Assembly: GCA_005788815.1 (NCBI GenBank)
Contig: SYAZ01000023.1
Span: 1-35,536 of the forward strand
Direction of reading: 5' to 3'
Length of the DNA stretch: 35,536 bases
From: Actinomycetota bacterium
GTDB taxonomy: Bacteria; Actinomycetota; Acidimicrobiia; Acidimicrobiales; Ilumatobacteraceae
Below the pieces are notes generated by a model, which did not search any database, was not told the DNA's origin, and was given only the letters and a program-made list of their open reading frames with translations. Below, piece after piece: positions 7,814 to 15,651 of the stretch. Both the position numbers and the translations under genes were made by a program. Within the stretch, counting starts at the first letter, position 1; each line of letters starts with the position of its first letter.

Positions 7814-8887
7814 TTAGTCGGCTACAAAGCCAGGCCAGTTTCCCATATACCCAATAAAGGCATCGCTGAGTCCTTCTGCGCGTAGCACTCCACGTGTGAC
7901 TGGCAGAGTGCGCATTGCGAAACTTGAATCATGTGATTGCAATGGAAAATCGTGATTCGTAACTGCGGCACGACCGATTGCAACCATATCTGCTCCTGCA
8001 TCTATTGCGCGTTGTGCGTCTGCTGTGCTGTACAACTTGCCCGCTACCGCTAACCGTGTATTGCCTCTTTCAAGATTCGCAAAAATATCAATCAACTGTT
8101 GACCGGCAAAATCTTCGTCGGCGGCTTCTTTGAAACAGTCCCACAGCGACATGTCAATCATGTCGACCTTGTCCGTGTCAATCAAGCGGCCAAAGATGTC
8201 GACTATCTCATGTGTTTTCATACCGAATCGTTCAGGCGACAACCGAATAGCAACTGCAAAATCTTTGGCACAACGTGCGCGAATACCATCGATAATGTCG
8301 AATATCACGCGCGAACGATTCTCTAGTGAACCACCGTATTGATCGCTGCGAACGTTTAATTCTGCATTCAGGAACTGGCACAACACATAATCATGAGCAC
8401 CGTGAAGTTCTACTCCGTTGTATCCAGCCTTCTCGCTACGTACAGCCGCCTCAATGAAAGCCTCCACCATCGCTTCCACTTCTGCAGTGGTCATTGCCCT
8501 AGCGCCTGCTTTTTCATCATCGCCTGAACTCACAGGTGTTGTACCAATGAGGTCGGCCGGCGAACGACGACCCGCATGATGCAGTTGAACATACGACACG
8601 CTGTCGTTTTTGTTAATGGCCGTAGCTAACCGAGTGAGACCAGCCAGATGCTCATCACCAAAGCAACCCAGTTGACCTGCAAAGCCCTGGCCAATAGCTT
8701 GAACGTGTGAGGCACATGTCATGGTGAGCCCAAAACCACCTTCGGCGCGCTTCACCAACCACGTGAATTCTTCTTCAGACAATGTGCCATCGGGATTGCT
8801 TTGTTGATTAGTGAGCGGAGCCAACATGAATCTGTTTTTCATGGCCGGACCATGAGCAAACGAGACTGAGTCAAAAAGTGAAGTCAT
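7814..8887 (-). CDS. NADH:flavin oxidoreductase / Old Yellow Enzyme family
   Basis: This 357-residue FMN-binding TIM-barrel enzyme is of the Old Yellow Enzyme family. Visible motifs are the N-terminal NRFMLAPLT strand, QLHHAGR at 101-107, HGAH at 162-165 (the paired residues that bind the substrate carbonyl) followed by Tyr167, and QYGGSLENRSR at about 183-193. AIGRAAV near the C-terminus is the usual phosphate-binding end of the barrel. It has no C-terminal Fe-S/FAD extension, so it is a short, single-domain ene-reductase type rather than a 2,4-dienoyl-CoA reductase fusion. It probably reduces activated C=C bonds using NAD(P)H in the cytoplasm. It is the last gene of a long minus-strand block, 33 bases after an enoyl-CoA hydratase gene, which hints at unsaturated acid or CoA-ester substrates. 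It converges with the exported protein gene (7-base gap). Confidence 0.9.
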   Translation of the reverse strand: MTSLFDSVSFAHGPAMKNRFMLAPLTNQQSNPDGTLSEEEFTWLVKRAEGGFGLTMTCASHVQAIGQGFAGQLGCFGDEHLAGLTRLATAINKNDSVSYVQLHHAGRRSPADLIGTTPVSSGDDEKAGARAMTTAEVEAMVEAFIEAAVRSEKAGYNGVELHGAHDYVLCQFLNAELNVRSDQYGGSLENRSRVIFDIIDGIRARCAKDFAVAIRLSPERFGMKTHEIVDIFGRLIDTDKVDMIDMSLWDCFKEAADEDFAGQQLIDIFANLERGNTRLAVAGKLYSTADAQRAIDAGADMVAIGRAAVTNHDFPLQSHDSSFAMRTLPVTRGVLRAEGLSDAFIGYMGNWPGFVAD

Positions 8888-8920
8888 ACATACAGCATGA
8901 CCGTTCAGATGTGTCGTGCC

Positions 8921-9751
8921 TTAATCGGAGGCAGAGTCGTTGATTTCGTTGACTAGTGCACCAAGGCGTAATTCGCCTTCACGTGTTTGCCCACCGCGAG
9001 CCAAGAAATTTTTCATGGCCTTTCGGCTCGCATCAAGGTGTAGCAAACCATTGAACTCACCTGCTTCAGCTAGCAGATCCTCCACCACGTGGTCGTCACT
9101 ACGCAATATAGAACGCTTCGCAGCCTGCACTGCTTCCACTGGGAACGTTGCAATTCTCCGTGCAAGCGCATGTGCGTGAGCAGACGGATTATCGACAACC
9201 CTGTTCACCCAGCCCCACTCGTGTGCGGTCTGAGCATCAATGTCTTCGCAACCAAGAATGACTTCCATTGCCCGCGAACGACCCAGTAGACGAGATAGGC
9301 GAACTGTTCCACTGCCGCCTGGAATGATTCCTAATGCAACCTCAGGCTGGCTAAACACAGCATTCGGGGAAGCAAAGCGCATATCCATACTGAGAGTCAA
9401 TTCACTGCCACCGCCACCAACCCGACCGTCAATGACGCTGATTGTTGGTTTTGGCATTGTGCGGAAGTTCTCGCACATCTGATGAAATTCATTGAGTTCC
9501 GTCGGTGCTGGTCGATGTGTTGGCAAATGCAAGATAAGTGACACATCGAAATGAGCAATAAAGAATTCAGGGTTAGCCGACTCAACAACAACTACTCGGA
9601 CATTGTCGTCATCTCGTAACTGCGATGACAAACGCGACAACTCTGGGTACAACTTGAGATCAAACAAATTGATCGGCGGGTTGTCAATAATTACAGAGGC
9701 GACACCATCTTGAAGTTCTACCCGCAGAGTTTCAAAAGTACCATAATCCAT
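8921..9751 (-). CDS. Enoyl-CoA hydratase/isomerase (crotonase) family protein
   Basis: This is a 276-residue crotonase-fold protein. The oxyanion-hole region GRVGGGGSEL is at about 109-118. Glu117 (SEL) and Glu137 (QPE) are 20 residues apart, as are the two catalytic glutamates of classical enoyl-CoA hydratase, so water addition to an enoyl-CoA is plausible. The first CoA-binding loop (FFIAHFD, 63-69) departs from the usual AGADL, and a loop rich in Pro/His (75-83) follows. The substrate may therefore differ from short-chain beta-oxidation intermediates. It begins two bases after the LLM oxidoreductase stop, so it belongs to that operon, and precedes the Old Yellow Enzyme gene. Together these look like a small CoA or unsaturated-acid redox cassette. 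An isomerase or decarboxylase role is possible. Confidence 0.88.
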   Translation of the reverse strand: MDYGTFETLRVELQDGVASVIIDNPPINLFDLKLYPELSRLSSQLRDDDNVRVVVVESANPEFFIAHFDVSLILHLPTHRPAPTELNEFHQMCENFRTMPKPTISVIDGRVGGGGSELTLSMDMRFASPNAVFSQPEVALGIIPGGSGTVRLSRLLGRSRAMEVILGCEDIDAQTAHEWGWVNRVVDNPSAHAHALARRIATFPVEAVQAAKRSILRSDDHVVEDLLAEAGEFNGLLHLDASRKAMKNFLARGGQTREGELRLGALVNEINDSASD

Positions 9752-9753
9752 CT

Positions 9754-10662
9754 CTAGCGCAACAGGCCCTTCATTGCTTCACGGGTCTGAGCAATCTCGT
9801 CTGGAGTTGCACCAAATTCAACCGCCGCAAAATCTGTAACACCTATCGCGGCCAAAGCCGCCACACGGTCTTGTACTTCACCGATTGTTCCAGTAATTGC
9901 GATATCGGCTGGGCCAGCAGCGCCTTCTTTGTCGAGCATGGCGCGGTAGCTAGGAAGCGTTCCGTACACAGCAAAAACCTTGGCGGCACGTTCTGCCGCG
10001 GCTGCTTTATCGGAAGTAACACACACTGGAAGCGCCGCAATGACGCGTGGGGTTGGGCGACCCAATTCGTCTGCTGCTTTTGTGATGGTGGGAATGGTGT
10101 GACCAGCAAGAGTTGCTGGGCCAGTGCACCATGTCAGAGTTCCATCAGCCATAGCTGCAGTCACTCGCAGCATCTGTTCACCGAGCGCTGCAACAACAAC
10201 TCCGAATCCGTTGGAACCCTTTGCAGAGATTCCACCATGGACTGAATATGTCTCGCCCACAAAACTTGCTGGCTCGTTACGAGACAGCGGCATCAACACA
10301 CTGAGATACTCACGCAAGTGGCGTACTGGTTTGTCGTATGACATGCCAAGCATGCTTTCAATCACAACTTTGTGACTGAGGCCAACGCCGAGCGTGAGGC
10401 GATTACCTGAAGCTGCAGCAACTGTATGGCACTGCTGCGCAATCGCATGTGGGTGCCGCGGGTATGTGGGCACAACAGACGTACCGAGTTCAATACGAGG
10501 AACTTCGCGACCAACAATTGCTAATGCTGTCAGTGCATCGTGACCAAAGATGTTTGGTGCCCAATAGCTAGCAAAACCATCTTGTTCTGCTGCACGGGCC
10601 TCAGCCACTACATCGTCGACTGTTCCGTCGTTTACTGCTCCGCCAAAGATTCCTATTTTCAT
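9754..10662 (-). CDS. LLM-class (luciferase-like) F420-type oxidoreductase
   Basis: This 302-residue protein has the bacterial luciferase-like TIM barrel. Its N-terminus is a typical MKIGIF strand. The stretch at about 56-96 (IELGTSVVPTYPRHPHAIAQQ, then GNRLTLGVGLSH) is characteristic of LLM-class F420-dependent oxidoreductases of actinobacteria. Such enzymes use F420H2 or FMN to reduce or oxidise small organic substrates; the substrate here is unknown. It sits between an ABC-F ATPase gene (36 bases upstream) and an enoyl-CoA hydratase gene (2 bases downstream). No good purine-rich ribosome site precedes the ATG. F420 rather than FMN use is inferred from family and host type. Two more LLM paralogues lie in the window. 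Confidence 0.88.
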   Translation of the reverse strand: MKIGIFGGAVNDGTVDDVVAEARAAEQDGFASYWAPNIFGHDALTALAIVGREVPRIELGTSVVPTYPRHPHAIAQQCHTVAAASGNRLTLGVGLSHKVVIESMLGMSYDKPVRHLREYLSVLMPLSRNEPASFVGETYSVHGGISAKGSNGFGVVVAALGEQMLRVTAAMADGTLTWCTGPATLAGHTIPTITKAADELGRPTPRVIAALPVCVTSDKAAAAERAAKVFAVYGTLPSYRAMLDKEGAAGPADIAITGTIGEVQDRVAALAAIGVTDFAAVEFGATPDEIAQTREAMKGLLR

Positions 10663-10698
10663 AAACAGGGACGGTATCAGGGCAAAGCCTTCACCCTC

Positions 10699-12315
10699 TT
10701 ACGACAGGCTCACCAATTCCAGCCATTCCTTGCTGTAGTAGTCCACTTGGCCATCTGGCATAAGCAGCACTTTGGTGGGAACTACGCGCTTCACGAAATC
10801 CTCATCGTGGCTCACCATGATGATGGCTCCCGGCCAGTTCTCTAACGCCTCAGCCACAGCCTCGCGACTGGAAGGGTCGAGGTTGTTTGTTGGTTCGTCG
10901 AGAAGCAACACATTGTTTCGCCCCACCATCAACATGGCAAGTGTCAGTTTTGTTTTTTCTCCACCAGACAACGAACCAGATTCTTGAAAAACTTTGCTTC
11001 CCTGCAGGCCAAACATGCCGAGCAATGCACGTAGTTGTGTCTCGGTGAGTCCTGAACCATTCGGTAGTTCACGGCGCATGTGCCACATCAGAGATTGTTG
11101 AGGGTCAATGGTGTCGTGTTCTTGAGCAAAGTAACCAACCGCCACGTTGTATCCCCACTCGATATCACCAATATTTGCCTGAGTGGCACCAGCCAAGATT
11201 CGCAGCAATGAAGTCTTTCCGGCTCCGTTTAAGCCCAACACAAGTAGACGCTCTCCACGACCAAGATCAAACGAAACATCTTCAAAAACTGGCGGCCCGC
11301 CGTACCCCTTTGAAAGCCCCTTCGTTGTGACAACGGTGATACCACTTTGTGGAGGCTCGGGGAACTTCACGTGAAGCACTCGATCTTTCTTTCGAACTCC
11401 ACTGCCTTCAGATTCAATACGCGCAATTCTCTTTTCGATGCTGTGCGCCATAGTGGCCTTTGAAGCTTTTGCGCCAAAACGATCAACAACTTCCTGCAAG
11501 CGATTCACTTCCTTGGCCTGCATCATGGCTTTCTTCACGGCACGAGCTTCATCTTCAGCGCGAGAACGCTTGTACTGACTGTATGTACCGCGATATTCGT
11601 ACACCACTCCAGTGTCATCTTCGTCTGGCCTGTCAAGGTGAATGACCCGCGTAATTGCTTCGTCGAGCAATTCAAGGTCGTGACTAATTACTAGAAGTGC
11701 GCCCTTGTAGTTGCGCAAGAAGTTCAGCAGCCACGTTTTGGCATCAATATCTAAGTGGTTTGTTGGTTCGTCTAACAACAACATGTCACTACCCGCAAAG
11801 AGTATGCGCGCAAGTTCAATACGACGCCGTTCGCCACCAGAAAGCACCCCGAGAGCCAAGTCGAGTCGTTCTGCTTTCACGCCAAGACCAGCAGCAATGG
11901 AACGCGCTTCGCTATCGGCTGAATAGCCACCTTTCATGGTGAACTCTTCCTCGGCCTTGGCAAACTTGGCCACATTTTTTGTATTCGGAGATTCCTCCAT
12001 TGCGATGCGCAGTTTCTCAAGGCGAACCAAATCTGCATCAATGTTGCGACCAGACAGAATATGACTAATTGCTGAGCGTAATTCTTGTTCTTTTGAAGTT
12101 CGTGGGTCTTGCGACAGATATCCATATGCCCCGGTGCGCATTACTTTGCCAGCAGCAGGATCCAACTCTCCGCCGAGCACCTTAAACATCGACGTTTTAC
12201 CCGCACCATTACGGCCAACAATGCCGACCTTGTCTCGTGCCATCACCGTAAAAGTCGCGTCCTGCACAACATTTTTTCCACCCACCTCAACGGTGAGGCT
12301 CTGTACCTGCAACAT
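10699..12315 (-). CDS. ABC-F family ATPase (ribosome-associated type)
   Basis: This 538-residue protein has two complete ABC ATPase domains and no membrane segment. Domain 1 has Walker A GRNGAGKTS at about 34-42, signature LSGGE at 158-162 and DEPTNHLD at 182-189. A charged, helical linker follows (about 245-310). Domain 2 has GLNGAGKTS at about 361-369, LSGGE at 449-453 and DEPTNNLD at 473-480. This is the layout of ABC-F translation factors (EttA, YbiT and Uup relatives), which bind the ribosomal E site and act on stalled or initiating ribosomes. No C-terminal coiled-coil extension like that of Uup is present. It starts two bases after the SGNH lipoprotein stop. An antibiotic-resistance ABC-F role is possible but nothing nearby supports it. 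The exact subfamily is not assigned. Confidence 0.93.
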   Translation of the reverse strand: MLQVQSLTVEVGGKNVVQDATFTVMARDKVGIVGRNGAGKTSMFKVLGGELDPAAGKVMRTGAYGYLSQDPRTSKEQELRSAISHILSGRNIDADLVRLEKLRIAMEESPNTKNVAKFAKAEEEFTMKGGYSADSEARSIAAGLGVKAERLDLALGVLSGGERRRIELARILFAGSDMLLLDEPTNHLDIDAKTWLLNFLRNYKGALLVISHDLELLDEAITRVIHLDRPDEDDTGVVYEYRGTYSQYKRSRAEDEARAVKKAMMQAKEVNRLQEVVDRFGAKASKATMAHSIEKRIARIESEGSGVRKKDRVLHVKFPEPPQSGITVVTTKGLSKGYGGPPVFEDVSFDLGRGERLLVLGLNGAGKTSLLRILAGATQANIGDIEWGYNVAVGYFAQEHDTIDPQQSLMWHMRRELPNGSGLTETQLRALLGMFGLQGSKVFQESGSLSGGEKTKLTLAMLMVGRNNVLLLDEPTNNLDPSSREAVAEALENWPGAIIMVSHDEDFVKRVVPTKVLLMPDGQVDYYSKEWLELVSLS

Positions 12316-12317
12316 GA

Positions 12318-13223
12318 TTACGGCACTGTCGTCACAACGGACGGCGCAATGGTTGTCGTGACAATTTTTGTTGTTGTGGTTGTTATCTGCGGGGCAACCG
12401 TTGAGGCTCTAGGCACCGTGGATTGCCCAGCAATACTGCTCGACGGCATGGTGTTGTCACCTGTAACAAGGGAGTCATCGGTGTACTTAGAAGGCAAGCA
12501 ACTACCAGTTCCCATAGGTGCGTTACCTAGTGCAGCGGCGATAGAGCCCACCAGCACTTGACGACCTGTGTCATTTGGATGCACATTGTCTCGATTCATA
12601 AGCCCTGGTTGTGCAGCAGCAGTACCCCAGTCCAGCACGACAACGTTCGGATACTTTGACGCGACAGTTCTAATTACTGCATTCACATCTTGCATTACAG
12701 GTTTAAAAAGTGTTGCTGTTAGCAACAGTGTGGGTCGTGGCGCCAACGCGTCGATGATTGCAGTGAGATCACGAGAGTAATTTGTTGCGCTTCCGCCATA
12801 GTTCGTACCCAAGAACACGACTGCAGCATTCCAGCCTTCATAAATGCGATCTTTCAAAACTGTGCGACCGAACCCCACCATTTGTCCAGCCTCTGCTTCT
12901 ACAGCCACGCTCCACCCAAGTGGTACAAGTGCAGAACACATTGCACCGCCATAGCGACTTGCAGTTGCAGCAAGAATGGAATCACCCAGAACAAGCAACT
13001 TGTTTCCATCGGCTCGAGACCCAAGCGAGCTTCCTTCATAATTTGCATAAGAAGCACGAACACCATTAACCACTACCACTCCGCCAGCAGAGTTGATACC
13101 GGGAATACGACCCACATTGTTCAGTTGCAACACATCTCGACCAGGGGTCGGGTTCAGGCATGCAGAAAGCACGACACAGAGAGTGACCACTGAAATAAAA
13201 GAACGCAGACGAGGGGGTGTCAT
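12318..13223 (-). CDS. SGNH/GDSL hydrolase-family lipoprotein with Thr-rich tail
   Basis: This is a 301-residue exported lipoprotein. A short basic start and hydrophobic core lead to the lipobox LSAC, with Cys22 as the lipid-modified residue. The SGNH hydrolase blocks are present: LGDSI with Ser82, a Gly-containing block II around GQMVGFG (113-119), LGTN with Asn141, and DNVHPND with Asp212 and His215. The fold covers esterases, lipases and peptidoglycan or exopolysaccharide O-acetyl hydrolases and transferases. Acting at the outer face of the membrane, it may trim acetyl groups on cell-wall or capsule sugars (inference). The last 50 residues are low-complexity Ser/Thr/Val/Pro, including TTTTTKIVTTT, typical of stalks in Acidimicrobiia. 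It sits 45 bases after mscL and two bases before the ABC-F gene. Confidence 0.85.
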   Translation of the reverse strand: MTPPRLRSFISVVTLCVVLSACLNPTPGRDVLQLNNVGRIPGINSAGGVVVVNGVRASYANYEGSSLGSRADGNKLLVLGDSILAATASRYGGAMCSALVPLGWSVAVEAEAGQMVGFGRTVLKDRIYEGWNAAVVFLGTNYGGSATNYSRDLTAIIDALAPRPTLLLTATLFKPVMQDVNAVIRTVASKYPNVVVLDWGTAAAQPGLMNRDNVHPNDTGRQVLVGSIAAALGNAPMGTGSCLPSKYTDDSLVTGDNTMPSSSIAGQSTVPRASTVAPQITTTTTKIVTTTIAPSVVTTVP

Positions 13224-13249
13224 GACCTCTCAAGGCTATTGGCTAGAGA

Positions 13250-13263
13250 CCCCAAAAAAGGGG
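13250..13263 (-). repeat. Small hairpin downstream of mscL
   Basis: CCCC and GGGG form 4-base arms around a run of six A (T on the coding strand) between mscL and the SGNH gene. It could be a weak attenuator. It lacks a U-tract, so it is not called a terminator. Confidence 0.25.
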
Positions 13264-13268
13264 CAGAA

Positions 13269-13715
13269 TCAGCCCTTCTCTGAATTGCGAGAGGCCCGCA
13301 ACTCGTCACGAATCTCAACAAGCAAGTCATTCGTATTCAGTGCAGCCTTTGCTTTGTCGTCTGTTGATCGAAATCTGTTGTACAACTTCACCACCATAAA
13401 TAGGGCTAAAGCAACGAAAAAGAAATTCAACGAGGAAGTGGCGAAAGCGCCAAATGGAATATCGCTGCCATTCACGTTGAGAACTTTCTTTGAAAAGTCC
13501 GGTTGCTTGCCACCAAACATGGCGCCGATCAAACCGCCAAGGATGCCAGGCCCTTTTTCGCTACCAGCGAACGAGTCGACAACCGTCTTGAATGCAGCAC
13601 CCATCACAAAGGCCACTGCGATGTCAATGACATTGCCTCGATTGATGAACTCTTTGAATTCAACAATGACGCCACGCTTGGCAAGCTTCTCTACTTTGGT
13701 CATAATCTCAGCCAT
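13269..13715 (-). CDS. mscL: Large-conductance mechanosensitive channel MscL
   Basis: This 148-residue protein has the MscL signature: an amphipathic N-terminal helix, the EFINRGNVIDIAVAFVMG stretch leading into TM1 (about 28-48), a periplasmic-type loop containing GGK and FGAF, TM2 (about 92-113) and a charged C-terminal helix (about 118-145). MscL forms a pentameric pore that opens under membrane tension to release solutes in hypo-osmotic shock. The start at 13715 is chosen over an in-frame ATG at 13733 because AGGAG sits just upstream and the protein then begins in the usual way. The gene overlaps the end of the molybdopterin oxidoreductase by eight bases, so it is probably translationally coupled to it, an unusual partner for a stress channel. 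The loop between the TMs is somewhat longer than in short MscL proteins. Confidence 0.95.
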   Translation of the reverse strand: MAEIMTKVEKLAKRGVIVEFKEFINRGNVIDIAVAFVMGAAFKTVVDSFAGSEKGPGILGGLIGAMFGGKQPDFSKKVLNVNGSDIPFGAFATSSLNFFFVALALFMVVKLYNRFRSTDDKAKAALNTNDLLVEIRDELRASRNSEKG

Positions 13716-15651
13716 GTGCTCCTGCCTTTTCAATAAGAACTAATGCTTCATTGAAGCAGGCTCCGTCGCCTAAGTCATTGACCACGTCTGAAATCAAAGC
13801 ATTTGGGGTGAGATCGCCCTGCATATGACGCATCCAGAGACCTTTGGGAATCTCGCACACACCTGGCCTCATTCGGCTATCGATTGAGACAGGAAGCGTG
13901 ATTGATGCAAGTTCATTTCTTACTTGCACTAGTTCACCATCAACAAGATTTCGTTCACGAGCATCGTTCGGATGTACTGCAATGGCAACCGTCGGTGGGT
14001 CATATTCAGCAAACATTGAGTTTATATTGCGAGCCGTGGCAGAAGTTACCAACCGCAACCATTGGCCCGTGCTAAAACGCCCCACTGCTGGCGATGGGAG
14101 AGGCAACTCCGCTGTTGGCGAATACACGATGGCCCGACCATCTGTGGGAAACACATCACGAAACTGCACCGACTTCTGCGGCGAAATGACGACTTCCATT
14201 GGCTTGATATTGATCTCTTCGGCTCGTGGCGTTGCAATTTCTACATTCAAACGACGGGCAAGTTCACGCCCAAGCCAATCATTGCTACAGGCACCACCCA
14301 CCGGTTCAATTACTTTTTGCACTCGCTGCAGAACGAACGAGCCATAACTAGCAGCAACATCATTCACTTCGAACTGTGTTGTGGCTGGCAGAACAACATC
14401 TGCCATGCGAGCAGTGTCTGTCATCACCTGTTCATGTACCACGGTGAAAACGTTCTCATTCATCATGGCAGCAATCATGCTTTGCTGATCATTAGCAGTG
14501 GCCACCGGGTTGGCTCCCTGCACGACCAACACCTTGGGAGTGGTTGTCTGCTGAAGAAGTCGACCAACATGATTCATATTGATGGAGGTTCGCGATACAT
14601 CAATAGTCGGAAGCATCGCCGATACAGACTCAGACGTTTTCCGAGACGTGGAAGCCAATACACCGCTTCCCTCTTGGCCGAATTTTCCCGCGACAGCCCA
14701 CAGCGACAACACAGCCAACATTCCACTACCGCCGTTGATATTACGTTCTACACCCCACCCAATTCGCAGCATCACTTTTGAGTGCTTCTGCAAGAGGTCG
14801 ACACATTGAGTAATGACCGATGCTTCAACGCCGCACTCCTCAGCACCTCTCTCAATGCTCCATGACGAACAGGCGTGCAAGAACTCATCTGCACCACTGA
14901 CATATTGAGAGATAAATGCAGAGTCGAGCGCCACACGTCGAGACAGTTCAGCCACAAGAGTCATCGCAAAGACAGCATCAGTCCCAGGCAAGAGCGAAAC
15001 ATGAAGGTCACTTCGTTCGGCTATTCCCGTACGTCGTGGATCCACCACCACAACCGTTCCACCATTCTCTTTGCACTTGTTGATGAGCGGTGAAAGGTGA
15101 GAGTTCGATGCAGTGGAGTTAGCGCCCCAAACAAAGATGACTTCCGCAGATGGAATAGTAAAAGGATCGGCAGAGTCCATACCAGGGAAAACTTGCTTCC
15201 ACGCTTCACCAAATGTGAAAGCACAGATGGTGTGCTCAATGTCTGGGCATCCGAGCCGAGCGAATAGTTCGACGGTGCTTCCTTCACTTTCAATGATTCC
15301 AGACGAGGAGTTATATAAGTACGGAAATACGGAATCTACTCCGTAGTCAGCAATTGAAGACGACACACGTAGCGCCACAAGATCAAGAGCCTCGTCCCAC
15401 GAAGCACTTCTGAATTCACCTGAACCTTTGGAACCCGTGCGAATAAGTGGTGTTGCAATTCGTTCGGGAGAATAGATGCGTTGTGGGCTCTTTTGAACTT
15501 TGCGACAGATGAAGCCATCAGTGAATGGACTGGCGTCAGCACCTTTTGCAGCATCAATGTCCGTGATCACTCCGTCAGTCACGGTGACATCAAGCGAACA
15601 TGCGTCGGGACAATCGAGTGTGCATGCTGTTCGAACAACCTTTACGTTCAT
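13708..15651 (-). CDS. Molybdopterin-dependent (bis-MGD) oxidoreductase with [4Fe-4S] site
   Basis: This 647-residue enzyme is of the DMSO-reductase/formate-dehydrogenase (BisC-like) superfamily. The N-terminus carries Cys10-x3-Cys14-x3-Cys18 and Cys49, the ligands of the proximal [4Fe-4S] cluster, with Lys51 two residues later as in the electron-relay lysine of relatives. The Mo-bisMGD domains follow, including VIFVWGANSTAS, VVVVDPRRT, VLVVQGANPVAT and ADVVLPATTQFE. The C-terminal dinucleotide-binding barrel contains VAIAVHPNDARERN. There is no Tat signal, so it should be cytoplasmic, and no ferredoxin-like, diaphorase or membrane-anchor subunit gene is adjacent. The substrate cannot be told. 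The gene overlaps the MFS gene by four bases (ATGA) and mscL by eight. It may accept electrons from, or donate them to, a soluble carrier encoded elsewhere. Confidence 0.9.
   Translation of the reverse strand: MNVKVVRTACTLDCPDACSLDVTVTDGVITDIDAAKGADASPFTDGFICRKVQKSPQRIYSPERIATPLIRTGSKGSGEFRSASWDEALDLVALRVSSSIADYGVDSVFPYLYNSSSGIIESEGSTVELFARLGCPDIEHTICAFTFGEAWKQVFPGMDSADPFTIPSAEVIFVWGANSTASNSHLSPLINKCKENGGTVVVVDPRRTGIAERSDLHVSLLPGTDAVFAMTLVAELSRRVALDSAFISQYVSGADEFLHACSSWSIERGAEECGVEASVITQCVDLLQKHSKVMLRIGWGVERNINGGSGMLAVLSLWAVAGKFGQEGSGVLASTSRKTSESVSAMLPTIDVSRTSINMNHVGRLLQQTTTPKVLVVQGANPVATANDQQSMIAAMMNENVFTVVHEQVMTDTARMADVVLPATTQFEVNDVAASYGSFVLQRVQKVIEPVGGACSNDWLGRELARRLNVEIATPRAEEINIKPMEVVISPQKSVQFRDVFPTDGRAIVYSPTAELPLPSPAVGRFSTGQWLRLVTSATARNINSMFAEYDPPTVAIAVHPNDARERNLVDGELVQVRNELASITLPVSIDSRMRPGVCEIPKGLWMRHMQGDLTPNALISDVVNDLGDGACFNEALVLIEKAGAHG
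13719..13723 (-). promoter_or_regulatory. Ribosome-binding site deciding the mscL start
   Basis: The complement reads AGGAG, three bases before the ATG at 13715, inside the upstream gene's last codons. It favours 13715 over the in-frame ATG at 13733. Confidence 0.65.

Noticed and set aside
7803-7817. Inverted repeat CTAAA...TTTAG spanning the stops of the exported protein and the Old Yellow Enzyme gene, as a bidirectional terminator
   Set aside because: The arms are only five A/T-rich pairs, too weak for an intrinsic terminator.
12318-12470. Thr-rich coding repeat as a CRISPR-like or tandem DNA repeat
   Set aside because: The repetition is at the amino-acid level (Thr/Val codons); there are no regular repeat-spacer units.
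13093-13743. Plus-strand reading frame of 216 codons over mscL
   Set aside because: It is antisense to the clear MscL and SGNH genes and shows no domain or ribosome site.
14062-14781. Plus-strand reading frame of 239 codons within the molybdopterin enzyme
   Set aside because: It is the shadow of a well-supported gene; its composition is rich in His/Cys/Arg as expected for antisense translation.
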